DNA from: Clostridia bacterium
Lineage (GTDB): Bacteria; Bacillota; Clostridia; Oscillospirales; Acutalibacteraceae
NCBI GenBank assembly: GCA_017517135.1
Contig: JAFXAK010000003.1
Location: forward strand, 56,754 to 120,753
Direction of reading: 5' to 3'
DNA: 64,000 nucleotides
In this document: positions 1 through 8,408 of the stretch, piece after piece
Layout: each line of letters begins with the position of its first letter
Position numbering within the stretch: the stretch's first letter is position 1
Translations under genes and position numbers: made by a program
Notes under the pieces: generated by a model
Told to the model about the DNA's origin: nothing
Databases searched by the model: none
The model's input: only the letters and a program-made list of their open reading frames with translations

Positions 1-2730
1 TCTCATACACTCAAAACGGCTTTCGTCATAAACAAAGCCTGCAACAACAGTATTTTTGCCCTTGTGCAGTTTAACCTTTTCGGTGTTTATATCTGTCTTT
101 TCACCGTTGATGTAAAGAAAATCTGCTTTTTCCCCGTCTGTTATCATAAAGGCTTCGCAATCGGTGTCACTTGAAATATCGCTTACAAAAATGCTGTTTT
201 CGTCAAAATAGAAATTATCGTCAAATACTTTTCCCTTTAAGCCGTGAAAGCCCTGCTCGCAAAGGAAGGTTTCATCATCCTTGCCGAGATATATAAAGCC
301 GTATCGGTCGTGCAGAGATAAAATTTCACTACTGAAAAGCTCATTATCGATACAGATACCGTCTGTTTTATTTGTCTTTGCTATGAATTTACAGATTTCC
401 TGAGTTTTATCCTTTGAACGGATTATTTTAATGCTCTGAGCGTGGCAGTAGGGCAGAGAGGAAAAAGTGAATTTTTCGGGAACACAATCGCTGTTTTCCG
501 CTGCAGTACAATCAAAAAATCTTGCCTGTGCACCTATAACCCCGCCTGCGGGTAAATAGAAATCACCGTAGGTATTATCGAGTGTGGGAACTAAAGAGAA
601 TTGCCATTTCCCGTCAAGCTCAATTTTTTTTCGTGTTTTTGCAATATTGCTGTCTGATGTATCAAGAGCAGCGTCATACGGTATGGTATCATCAGTAAAT
701 AAAATCAGGGTGTCCGCATTTGCATCATTCGGCATTTTAATATAAGTATAGCCGTCAAGATATTTTGTGCCGTCAAGCTTATATATTTTACCGTTGTCAG
801 ACTCCAACATATAAACATTTCCCGTTGCTTCAAAACGGCAGAAGCTGTCTTTCTCGGCATAGCGTACAAAGAATAAATCATTATCCCCGAAATGACGGCG
901 GGTGACATAAACCTTACCTTTGCAGTCTGCTTTTTCCGGAATAAAGCTTCTCTGAATTTTGCTGTTTATAAATTCATACAGCCCGTAAAAATCCTTTACA
1001 AGGATGCAGTTTTTATGGGATGTAATTTTTTCAATATCGGCATTGAGAAGCTTATCATTTGCACCGTTAAGATCAGATGCAAAGGGGGTACAGCCCACAA
1101 AAGCCACCTTGCCGTCGCAGGAGAGAAATTCTTTTATTTTCCTTATGTTTGAATATCTGATGCAGTCAACATCACAGAAAATAAGTATCTTATATTTTTC
1201 ATCTGCAATATTCAATGTGCCGTTTTCGCAGACGGCATTATCAATGGATTGGAAGTCAATAAAATCAAAGTCAATCCCGTGATTAAAGAGTTTCTCTGCC
1301 GTATCAAAGGTTGAGTTTTTACATTTTTCACAGTTTTCTGCGTAATCAAAGGACGAAACGGGATAAAAGACAGCCGCATCGCAGAGATGTGTGCCGTAGG
1401 TCAGAATACTCGCCAGTCGCTTGTATTTCATAAGCCATTGCTGTTCATCATCCCAATACGGCATTCTGAAATGGAAATCGGGGGGAGCCCACTCGTAAAA
1501 TCCGCCGTTGGTTGAATAGTAAAGTCCGTGAAGATTGAGAAGATTGGCACCGAATATGAAGTTATCGCTTGTGGGAGCGGTAATACTTTCGAGCGTTGTG
1601 CCCCAGCCTGAGGAATGATAGCCCTCAAGCCATACTCTCGGTCTTTTATAGAGATGTGCAATGGAGCTGTTTACCTTGACCTTTATAAGGTCGGCGGCTC
1701 TTCCCGGGGTATCGTTGCCGGGAGCGGTAAACCAACGGACAGTTCTGAAATAATCGCTGAATTCGTCGGGCTGTTTACCTCTGCTTGACTGGTCACAGCC
1801 GTAAATAAGCCCTCTTGAAGCGTGAAAATCGTATATGGGCTTGAAATAGCAGTCCTCCATAAGCTGAGTTTTTACATCAGCTAAATCGAGACGGATTTTA
1901 GGCGTTATATCCGATAAATTAAAAAATGTGTGCGGAATGAAGCCTAAAATATCATAATTGAATTTTTTTATAAATTCTTCCCTGAGATTGCTTCTCCAGA
2001 GTGTGCGGTGGTCTGTGTTGAACAATAATTCATCCTGGAAAAAGTAGTTCAGCGTCCCGTTCTTTAACTGCGGATTTCTTCTTTCAAATTCCTCAAAATA
2101 AATACGGACAAGCATTTTACCGCAATCGGGATTAAGGGGACTTATTGAAAGGGGAGTAATGCGGCTTTCTATAACAAAGACCTCATCAAACGAATTCTGA
2201 ATATCAATAAAGCCCTTGCCCTTTTCAAAAAGAATAACAGGCTTGGTATAATCCTTATCTTCATAGGCAACAACAGCAAGGGTATGCTCGTTAATTCCCA
2301 TATTGTTGAAATCTGTTTTTTTGCAGTAGAGATTTTCTGCATTCATCCCGGGGGTGTTTGCTATCCGGTCCGTGAAAAATCCGTTGCCTATCCACGCTAA
2401 TGTGTAATCTCCCACACCTATTCCCATACCGAGCTTTTCGCACTCTTTGGCGGCATAGGAAAAGAAATCCCACCATTCTTCGGAAAACTGCTCAGGCTCG
2501 CCCTCAATGGACTTGCCGTGACCTCCGTAAGGCTCAGTGCTGTAGCGACTGTATTGGTGGGAATAATTTATCTGTATACCGGCGATACCTTTTTCTTTGA
2601 GAAGCTGCAATTGCTTTGACAGTCTTTCCCTGTCAAGCTTATCGCCGCCCCACCAGTAAAAAGGTACCTCGCCGTATTTGTCATTTGGTGTGAGAAATGC
2701 ATCTAAAAAATTCTTCGTAGGAGAATTCAT
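1..2730 (-). CDS. GH106-like glycoside hydrolase, cut by the left edge
   Basis: The reading frame is open from the ATG at 2728-2730 to position 1 (910 codons), so the C-terminus is missing. The N-terminal VPFYWWGGDKLDRERL resembles the opening PFWFWNG-type motif of GH106 alpha-L-rhamnosidases. The middle segment EGYHSSGWGTTLE followed by GANLLNLHGLYYS also fits that family. The visible C-terminal part (KLHKGKNTVVAGF) looks like a beta-sandwich accessory domain of the GH2/GH106 type. I see no signal peptide, so a cytoplasmic enzyme acting on imported oligosaccharides is inferred. It starts 2 nt after the SCP2-like gene and is the last visible gene of a four-gene operon. Substrate is not shown by the sequence; the family call is fairly good, rhamnosidase activity only likely. 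Confidence 0.75.
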   Translation of the reverse strand, partial: MNSPTKNFLDAFLTPNDKYGEVPFYWWGGDKLDRERLSKQLQLLKEKGIAGIQINYSHQYSRYSTEPYGGHGKSIEGEPEQFSEEWWDFFSYAAKECEKLGMGIGVGDYTLAWIGNGFFTDRIANTPGMNAENLYCKKTDFNNMGINEHTLAVVAYEDKDYTKPVILFEKGKGFIDIQNSFDEVFVIESRITPLSISPLNPDCGKMLVRIYFEEFERRNPQLKNGTLNYFFQDELLFNTDHRTLWRSNLREEFIKKFNYDILGFIPHTFFNLSDITPKIRLDLADVKTQLMEDCYFKPIYDFHASRGLIYGCDQSSRGKQPDEFSDYFRTVRWFTAPGNDTPGRAADLIKVKVNSSIAHLYKRPRVWLEGYHSSGWGTTLESITAPTSDNFIFGANLLNLHGLYYSTNGGFYEWAPPDFHFRMPYWDDEQQWLMKYKRLASILTYGTHLCDAAVFYPVSSFDYAENCEKCKNSTFDTAEKLFNHGIDFDFIDFQSIDNAVCENGTLNIADEKYKILIFCDVDCIRYSNIRKIKEFLSCDGKVAFVGCTPFASDLNGANDKLLNADIEKITSHKNCILVKDFYGLYEFINSKIQRSFIPEKADCKGKVYVTRRHFGDNDLFFVRYAEKDSFCRFEATGNVYMLESDNGKIYKLDGTKYLDGYTYIKMPNDANADTLILFTDDTIPYDAALDTSDSNIAKTRKKIELDGKWQFSLVPTLDNTYGDFYLPAGGVIGAQARFFDCTAAENSDCVPEKFTFSSLPYCHAQSIKIIRSKDKTQEICKFIAKTNKTDGICIDNELFSSEILSLHDRYGFIYLGKDDETFLCEQGFHGLKGKVFDDNFYFDENSIFVSDISSDTDCEAFMITDGEKADFLYINGEKTDINTEKVKLHKGKNTVVAGFVYDESRFECMR

Positions 2731-2732
2731 TA

Positions 2733-3182
2733 TTATGCTTCCTTTTTTGTTGATTTCTTTCTTGTTGTTTTCTTTTGAGCAGGCTTCTTTTCTTCTTCTG
2801 CAGTTTGTGTTGCTTCTGCCTTGGGGGCAGTTTTTCTTGTTCTTGTCTTTTTTACGGGTTTAAGTGCCTCAACCATCATTTTTGCGTGCTCGGCATTACC
2901 TGTAAGGAACAGCTTACCGTTTGTGAAGCACTCAACAGCATCCTCTTTGCCCTTGATGATATCCTCAAGCAAAAGAGAATTGATTGCTATAGCAACTGTG
3001 TTGTCATAATAGTTATAGGGCTCACAGGCGAAATTGCCGTCAATATAGGCAATATAGAAAATACCGTGACAGTCATCATCGGTCATTTCTATCTGTGCGG
3101 CAAAGCTCTCTGTAAGCTTTGTTGTGTCAACCTTCTTAGCGTATTTTTTGTTCAAATAATCAAATTTTTCCTGAAATGTCAT
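2733..3182 (-). CDS. SCP2 sterol-binding-like protein with Lys/Ala-rich tail
   Basis: This 149-residue protein has two parts. Residues 1 to about 108 look like a small SCP2-type lipid-binding fold: AINSLLLEDIIKGKEDAVECF, then FTNGKLFLTGNAEHAKMMVEAL. Residues 109-149 form a basic, low-complexity tail (KKTRTRKTAPKAE, then KKPAQKKTTRKKSTKKEA) resembling histone H1 or nucleic-acid-binding tails. There is no signal peptide. It lies 23 nt downstream of the UPF0210 gene and 2 nt upstream of the glycosidase, so it is co-transcribed. Ligand and role are unknown; the tail suggests a nucleic-acid or anionic-surface contact, which is inference. Confidence 0.65.
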   Translation of the reverse strand: MTFQEKFDYLNKKYAKKVDTTKLTESFAAQIEMTDDDCHGIFYIAYIDGNFACEPYNYYDNTVAIAINSLLLEDIIKGKEDAVECFTNGKLFLTGNAEHAKMMVEALKPVKKTRTRKTAPKAEATQTAEEEKKPAQKKTTRKKSTKKEA

Positions 3183-3205
3183 TTTTTATTATCCTTTCGT
3201 TTGTT

Positions 3206-4564
3206 TTAGTTCTTTAATGAGTGTATGGGAGCAGGGATTCTGCCGCCGCGGGAAATGAATTTTTCGGGTGAATTGGAATTGAGCTTTATAACGGGAGCAA
3301 AGCCTAAAAGACCGCCGAATTCAACCTCATCGCCCTCTTTTTTGCCGTATGCGGGGATAACTCTGACTGCCGTTGTTTTATTGTTTGCAACACCTATGGA
3401 AATTTCATCGGCAATTATTCCCGAAATAACAGCATCGGGAGTGTCACCGGGAATTGCAATCATATCAAGACCTACAGAGCATACTGCAGTCATAGCTTCG
3501 AGCTTTTCAATGGAGAGTGAGCCGTTTGCAACTGCTGCAATCATACCCTCGTCTTCCGAAACGGGGATGAATGCACCCGAAAGTCCGCCGACATGGGAAG
3601 AAGCCATAACACCGCCCTTTTTAACGGCATCATTGAGCATTGCAAGAGCCGCTGTTGTGCCGTGAGCACCGCAGCATTCAAGTCCCATATTTTCAAGAAT
3701 TCTTGCAACGGAGTCACCTATGGCGGGAGTGGGAGCAAGAGATAAGTCTATAATACCGAAAGGTACATTCAGTCTGTTGGCGGCTTCGCTTGCAACTAAC
3801 TGACCTACTCTTGTTATCTTGAACGCAGTTTTCTTTATTATATCTGCAAGCTGTGACAAATCACAGTCGCCTGCTCTCTGAATAGCGGAAGACACAACAC
3901 CGGGACCTGATACACCAACATTTATAACACATTCGGGCTCGCCTATACCGTGAAAAGCACCTGCCATAAATGGGTTATCCTGAGGCACATTTGCGAAAAC
4001 AACCAGCTTTGCACAGGCAATGGAATTGTTATCCCTTGTAAGGTATGCCGCCTCTTTAATTGTGGAGCCCATAAGCTTTATTGCATCCATATTTATACCG
4101 GCTTTTGTTGTTGCAACATTAACACTTGAGCAAACCTTGTTTGTTGCAGTCAGAGCTTCGGGAATAGCCGCTATAAGATTTTTTGAAGAGTTTGTAAAGC
4201 CTTTGTCAACAAGAGCTGAAAAGCCGCCTATGAAGTTAATTCCGAGAGTATCAGCTGCCTTGTCGAGTGTCTGAGCGATTTTTATATAGGATTCTTTCCC
4301 GAGACAGCCGCCTATAAGTGACACGGGAGTTACGGATATTCGTTTGTTGACAATCGGAATACCGTACTGCTTTTCAATGTCTTCGCCCGTTTTTACAAGG
4401 TGCTCGGCTTTTGTGGTTATTTTATCGTATATTTTCTGACACAGCCTGTTTTCATCTTCACTTACGCAGTCAAAGAGGGAAATTCCCATAGTTATTGTGC
4501 GTATATCAAGATTTTCCTGGCGTATCATATTTATTGTTTCCAGAATATCTGCAGTATTGAGCAT
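3206..4564 (-). CDS. UPF0210 (DUF711) family protein
   Basis: The 452-residue length and sequence ([20 protein letters not shown] at the start, then a Gly-rich core with [15 protein letters not shown]-like and [18 protein letters not shown] segments) match the UPF0210/DUF711 family, which has a pyruvate-formate-lyase-like barrel and no established reaction. Family members are nearly always next to a UPF0237 ACT protein, as here (20 nt upstream). The strong gene pairing suggests that the small ACT protein senses a ligand for this barrel protein. RBS and ATG start are ordinary. Function remains unknown; the family assignment is very secure. Confidence 0.93.
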   Translation of the reverse strand: MLNTADILETINMIRQENLDIRTITMGISLFDCVSEDENRLCQKIYDKITTKAEHLVKTGEDIEKQYGIPIVNKRISVTPVSLIGGCLGKESYIKIAQTLDKAADTLGINFIGGFSALVDKGFTNSSKNLIAAIPEALTATNKVCSSVNVATTKAGINMDAIKLMGSTIKEAAYLTRDNNSIACAKLVVFANVPQDNPFMAGAFHGIGEPECVINVGVSGPGVVSSAIQRAGDCDLSQLADIIKKTAFKITRVGQLVASEAANRLNVPFGIIDLSLAPTPAIGDSVARILENMGLECCGAHGTTAALAMLNDAVKKGGVMASSHVGGLSGAFIPVSEDEGMIAAVANGSLSIEKLEAMTAVCSVGLDMIAIPGDTPDAVISGIIADEISIGVANNKTTAVRVIPAYGKKEGDEVEFGGLLGFAPVIKLNSNSPEKFISRGGRIPAPIHSLKN

Positions 4565-4584
4565 AGTTTTACACCTGCCTTAAA

Positions 4585-4854
4585 TTATATATGGTGCATT
4601 GTGTTGAAGATGTCTTCATGCATAGTGTGGATTTCAAGAGAACGCGAATGTCCGTATTCACTTAAAACATCAACAAATTCGGCAAAGGGGATATTAAGCT
4701 CCTGAATATCAGCAAGCATAATCATTGCGAAGAAATCGCCTAAAACGCTCTGAGTGATGTCGAGTATATTAACACCCTTTTCGGCACAGATTGAGCTTAC
4801 ACCTGCAATTATGCCTACATTATCCTTACCGGTTACGGTTATAACAGCTTTCAT
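4585..4854 (-). CDS. UPF0237 ACT-domain protein
   Basis: An 89-residue stand-alone ACT domain: ITVTGKDNVGIIAGVSSICA gives the first strand and the helix that usually holds the small-ligand site, and ILDITQSVLGDFFAMIMLADI gives the second and third strands. ACT domains bind amino acids or similar metabolites. It is the first gene of the operon with UPF0210 (20 nt downstream). A GGAGG ribosome site lies at 4863-4867 and a good promoter at 4885-4913. The partnership with UPF0210 is typical in Firmicutes; the ligand is not known. Confidence 0.9.
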   Translation of the reverse strand: MKAVITVTGKDNVGIIAGVSSICAEKGVNILDITQSVLGDFFAMIMLADIQELNIPFAEFVDVLSEYGHSRSLEIHTMHEDIFNTMHHI

Positions 4855-4884
4855 AAAAAGAACCTCCGTTTATATAATATATCT

Positions 4885-4913
4885 ATTTTACTATAATGCT
4901 AATAATAATTCAA
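4885..4913 (-). promoter_or_regulatory. Promoter of the ACT/UPF0210 operon
   Basis: On the minus strand TTGAAT (4908-4913) and TAAAAT (4885-4890) are separated by exactly 17 bases. The predicted start near 4878 leaves a short leader with the GGAGG site of the ACT gene. It is back to back with the folP promoter. Confidence 0.5.
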
Positions 4914-4921
4914 TAATTATA

Positions 4922-4950
4922 TTGAAATATAAGAATAATTATTTTAATAT
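4922..4950 (+). promoter_or_regulatory. Possible folP promoter
   Basis: TTGAAA (4922-4927), a 17-base spacer and TAATAT (4945-4950). The predicted transcription start would fall right at the ribosome binding site (ACGGAG, 4955-4960), giving an unusually short leader, so the call is tentative. Confidence 0.35.
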
Positions 4951-4969
4951 ATATACGGAGCGTGATAAT

Positions 4970-5806
4970 ATGCGTGAGTTTATTATGAGAGACAAAAAGC
5001 TTGTTTTAGGAAATAAAACATATATAATGGGTATAGTGAATATAACTCCCGATTCATTTTCGGACGGAAATCAATTCTTTTCTGTAGAAAGTGCATTGAC
5101 ACAGTGCGAAAAGCTGATTGCGGACGGTGCGGATATAATAGATATAGGTGCCTGTTCAACCCGTCCCGACAGTACACCTGTAAGCGAAGAAGAGGAATGG
5201 GAGAGACTTAAAGGCATTTTACCCGAACTAAGAAAAATGACAGATGCTCCGATTTCTGTTGATACCTTCAGAGAGAGTATAGCCGAAGAGTGCCTTGAAA
5301 TGGGTGCCGACATAATAAACGATGTCAGCGGTGTTTATTCTTCCTCTATGGCACAGCTTATAAAAAAATACAATGCAGGCTGGATATTAATGCACGGCGG
5401 AGTTAAAACAGGAAAGACGGAAAGTATTGTTGATTTTGAAAACGGTGTTGTGCAGTCCGTTCAGGATTTCTTTGATGCGGTGCTTCTTAATGCGAAAAAT
5501 GACGGACTCAATGAATCAAATATATGTCTTGATATCGGCTTCGGTTTCTCAAAAACAAACGAACAGAATATTGAGCTTTTCAAGAATCTTGACACACTTG
5601 ACACGGGACTTTCTGCCTTACTTTCGGGACTTTCAAGAAAGCGCTTTATTGGTGCACTTTCAGAAGATACAGATGTGTCTGACCGCCTTGGCGGAACACT
5701 TGCCTCAAATGTGCTGAGTGTTGAAAAGGGTGTTGACATAGTGAGAGTACACGAGGTAGCCCTGCACAGAAAGGCACTTACATTAGCGGACAAATTATAC
5801 AGATAA
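4970..5806 (+). CDS. folP: Dihydropteroate synthase
   Basis: A 278-residue enzyme that joins p-aminobenzoate to the pterin diphosphate in folate synthesis. The diagnostic motif GIVNITPDSFSDG is at residues 22-34. The second family motif lies at DIIDIGACSTRPDS, and SVDTFR and INDVSG complete the TIM-barrel active site. I chose the ATG at 4970, after ACGGAG, rather than a far upstream in-frame ATG at 4754, because that one would overlap the divergent ACT gene and both promoters. It stands alone between a divergent operon and a shared terminator; no other folate gene is nearby. Confidence 0.93.
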   Translation: MREFIMRDKKLVLGNKTYIMGIVNITPDSFSDGNQFFSVESALTQCEKLIADGADIIDIGACSTRPDSTPVSEEEEWERLKGILPELRKMTDAPISVDTFRESIAEECLEMGADIINDVSGVYSSSMAQLIKKYNAGWILMHGGVKTGKTESIVDFENGVVQSVQDFFDAVLLNAKNDGLNESNICLDIGFGFSKTNEQNIELFKNLDTLDTGLSALLSGLSRKRFIGALSEDTDVSDRLGGTLASNVLSVEKGVDIVRVHEVALHRKALTLADKLYR

Positions 5807-5811
5807 AATAA

Positions 5812-5848
5812 AAATACAATAACCATAAAAGCTGCGGTTATTGTATTT
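5812..5848. terminator. Bidirectional terminator between folP and nadE
   Basis: A 12-13 bp inverted repeat (AATACAATAACC at 5813-5824, GGTTATTGTATT at 5836-5847) is flanked by A-runs on the left and T-runs on the right. It can therefore end both folP (plus) and nadE (minus). Confidence 0.85.
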
Positions 5849-5860
5849 TTTTTTGTATGC

Positions 5861-7780
5861 TTATCCAATGTTTTCTAAGTCTTTTACCCACAATTCAAAT
5901 GAAGCATCACTCGGCATATTCCAGTCGCCTCTGGGGGAGAGGGAAACTGAGCTTGTTTTCGGGCCGTCGGGGAGACAGGAGCGTTTGAACTGCTGGATAA
6001 AGAAGCGGCGCATAAAGGTTTTGAGCCACTTGAGGATTGTTTCACCGTCATAAATTCCGTCAAAGGTGTATTTTGCAATTCTGTAAATTTTTGACGGTGA
6101 AAAAGCATTCTCAATATGATGATACAAGAAGAAATCGTGCAGCTCATAGGGGCCTACAAGGTCTTCTGTTTTTTGCGCAATTTTGCCCTGATTGTCTGTG
6201 GGAAGAAGCTCGGGGGAGACAGGAGTGTCGAGAATATCAAGTAAAACCTCTTTGAGAGCGTTTTCGCTGTTTTCGGCAATATACTGAACAATATGTCTTA
6301 CCATTGTTTTTGTAATATCGGCATTCACGGAGTACATCGACATATGGTCGCCGTTGTAGGTCGCCCAGCCTAAAGCCAATTCAGACAAATCGCCTGTGCC
6401 TATAACCATACCGTTTTCCTTGTTTGCAATATCCATAAGCACCTGAGTACGCTCTCTTGCCTGAGCGTTTTCATAGGTGACATCGTGTACATCGCTTGAA
6501 TGCTCAATATCTCTGAAATGGATATTTACGGCTTCTTTTATATTGACTTCTCTTAAAGTAACACCGAGGCTTTCGCACATCTTAACTGCATTATCGTGAG
6601 TGCGCTCAGATGTGCCGAAGCAGGGCATTGTAACAGCAATAATCTTTTTTCTGTCGGCTTTCATCAGGTCGAATGCATTGACTGTTGCAAGGAGAGCCAG
6701 ACAGCTGTCAAGACCGCCCGAAATACCTATAACCGCACTGTCTGAACGAGCATGCTCAAGTCGCTTTTTTAAGCCGAAAGCCTGAATTTTGAGTATCGTT
6801 TCAATTTTTTCGTTGAGTTCTGTCTTGTTTTCGGGTACAAAGGGATTGAGTGCAAACTTTCTTGAAAGGGAAGTATCAATAATTTCCTGCTCAAAAAGTA
6901 TTGTCTGTACATTGCTTTCTTCTTTACTTCTGAAAAGATTTGATTTAATTCTTGCTGATGAAAGCTTGTTTACATCGATTTCACTCACAGCATTTTTCAT
7001 TTCAAAGGGAGCACTTTCAGAGAGTATGCTGCCGTTTTCAGCGATTATATTATGAGCAGAAAAAACAGTATCTCCCGTTGCTTCACCCATTGAAGCATTT
7101 GAAGTGATATAAGCACAAATATTTTTTGCACTTGCAGTTTTAATGAAAAGTCTTCTCTGTTCTGCCTTGCCGGTTGTTTCATTTGAAGAAGAGGGATTCA
7201 ATATGATGTTAGCACCATTTGCGCAAAGCTCGGACGCAGGGGAAACGGATGCGAATAAATCTTCACCGATTTCTATTCCAAAGGAATAATTTTCCATAAC
7301 GGAATGACGGAAAATAAGTCTGTTCGAGAACGGAATATTTTCTCCGTCAAAACAAAGAACTGAATCAGCCTTTATATTTACAGAGGATGTAAACTGTCTT
7401 TGATTGTAATATTCGGAAAAGCTTGCAATATTCTCTTTTGCCGTTATTCCCAAAATCGAGCCGTTAGCAATTACTGCCGCACAGTTATAAAGCTTTGAAT
7501 TGTGCTTTAACGGCAGTCCTGCAACCACTACGGGGAATTTATCCACCGTGAAGCTCTTGATTTTTTTGAGTGCTTCAACGGCACTTGTCTGAATGGCATC
7601 GGAATAAAACAAATCTCCGCAGGTGCAAGCAGTAACACAAAGCTCGGGAAGAAGCAATATGTTGACCTTTTGCTCATTCGCATCGTCTATGGCTTTTTTT
7701 ATCTGATTTGTGTTGAATTTAGTGTCGGCAACAACCGTATTCGGGGAAACTGCCGCAATTTTTATAAATCCGTCTTTCAT
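5861..7780 (-). CDS. nadE: NAD+ synthase with glutaminase-like domain lacking the catalytic Cys
   Basis: A 639-residue two-domain NadE. It catalyses the last step of NAD synthesis, amidation of deamido-NAD. The C-terminal synthetase domain has the ATP-pyrophosphatase P-loop VIGISGGLDS (about residue 350), plus GTGDLSELALGW and TYNGDHM. The N-terminal nitrilase-like domain normally frees ammonia from glutamine with a Glu-Lys-Cys triad. Glu46 (LLLPEL) and Lys115 (ITAKEN) are present, but the motif usually read as EICEDLW is EIGEDLF, with Gly172 at the Cys position. Glutamine use may therefore be lost and free ammonia used instead; this is inference. Single gene with its own TTGACA promoter. Confidence 0.92.
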   Translation of the reverse strand: MKDGFIKIAAVSPNTVVADTKFNTNQIKKAIDDANEQKVNILLLPELCVTACTCGDLFYSDAIQTSAVEALKKIKSFTVDKFPVVVAGLPLKHNSKLYNCAAVIANGSILGITAKENIASFSEYYNQRQFTSSVNIKADSVLCFDGENIPFSNRLIFRHSVMENYSFGIEIGEDLFASVSPASELCANGANIILNPSSSNETTGKAEQRRLFIKTASAKNICAYITSNASMGEATGDTVFSAHNIIAENGSILSESAPFEMKNAVSEIDVNKLSSARIKSNLFRSKEESNVQTILFEQEIIDTSLSRKFALNPFVPENKTELNEKIETILKIQAFGLKKRLEHARSDSAVIGISGGLDSCLALLATVNAFDLMKADRKKIIAVTMPCFGTSERTHDNAVKMCESLGVTLREVNIKEAVNIHFRDIEHSSDVHDVTYENAQARERTQVLMDIANKENGMVIGTGDLSELALGWATYNGDHMSMYSVNADITKTMVRHIVQYIAENSENALKEVLLDILDTPVSPELLPTDNQGKIAQKTEDLVGPYELHDFFLYHHIENAFSPSKIYRIAKYTFDGIYDGETILKWLKTFMRRFFIQQFKRSCLPDGPKTSSVSLSPRGDWNMPSDASFELWVKDLENIG

Positions 7781-7817
7781 ATCAATCGCTCCGGAAAAAA
7801 TATTTCGTTATTCTATA

Positions 7818-7846
7818 ATGATACTATTAATAAAAAAATATGTCAA
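7818..7846 (-). promoter_or_regulatory. nadE promoter
   Basis: Minus-strand TTGACA (7841-7846), a 17-base spacer and TATCAT (7818-7823), about 40 bases upstream of the nadE start. Confidence 0.6.
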
Positions 7847-7857
7847 ATATTTTTTGT

Positions 7858-7886
7858 TTGACAATGATATGTCACGGATATATAAT
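7858..7886 (+). promoter_or_regulatory. Perfect-consensus promoter of the LURP-one operon
   Basis: TTGACA (7858-7863), exactly 17 bases, TATAAT (7881-7886). This is a full sigma-A consensus match about 30 bases before the first gene, and suggests strong constitutive expression. Confidence 0.85.
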
Positions 7887-7916
7887 TAAATTATTAAAGG
7901 AAAGGGGAATTTTGAA

Positions 7917-8396
7917 ATGAAACTTTATATCCAGCAAAAGGTATTTTCTTTCAAGGATAAATTCAATATATGGAATGAAGCAGGAGATCCGAAGTATTAT
8001 GCAGAGGGTGAAATTTTCACTTTGGGTAAAAAGCTTCATATCTATGATGCTGCAGGCAATGAAGTGATATATATAGCACAGAAGCTTTTCAGGTTTTTGC
8101 CTACTTACGAGTTTTCTGTAAACGGTTCTGCTCCCGTGGAAATGAAAAAGAATTTCACCTTCTTCCGTCAGGAGTATTCCATTCCTGCATACGGCCTTAC
8201 CATTCACGGTGATTTCTTTGCGCACGAATATGAGGTTGAAAGAAACGGACAGATAATAGCCACTCTTTCAAAGCAATGGTTTACATTCGGGGATGCTTAT
8301 GAAATCAATATAGCAAATCCCGAGGACGAGCTTTTAGCACTTGCCGCAATTCTTGTTGTGGATTGCTGTATGGCACAGGCACAGAATAACAACTGA
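7917..8396 (+). CDS. LURP-one-related (tubby/scramblase-like) protein
   Basis: The 159-residue sequence starts MKLYIQQKVFSFKDKFNIWN and carries on with alternating short strands (YAEGEIFTLGKKLHIYD, EVIYIAQKLFRFLPTYEF), as in the LURP-one/YxjI family. These proteins form a 12-strand barrel around a central hydrophobic helix, here LLALAAILVVDCCMAQA at the C-terminus. The bacterial function is unknown; a membrane or phospholipid contact is suspected from the tubby relationship. First gene of a three-gene operon, with AAAGGAAAGGGG as ribosome site. Confidence 0.85.
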   Translation: MKLYIQQKVFSFKDKFNIWNEAGDPKYYAEGEIFTLGKKLHIYDAAGNEVIYIAQKLFRFLPTYEFSVNGSAPVEMKKNFTFFRQEYSIPAYGLTIHGDFFAHEYEVERNGQIIATLSKQWFTFGDAYEINIANPEDELLALAAILVVDCCMAQAQNNN

Positions 8397-8408
8397 TAAG
8401 GGGAAAAC

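Noticed and set aside
4754-4969. Upstream extension of folP to an in-frame ATG at 4754
   Set aside because: It would overlap the divergent ACT gene and both promoters; the ATG at 4970 has a ribosome site and the normal family N-terminus.
7872-8225. Minus-strand ORF opposite the LURP-one gene
   Set aside because: The plus-strand frame has a consensus promoter, ribosome site and family match.
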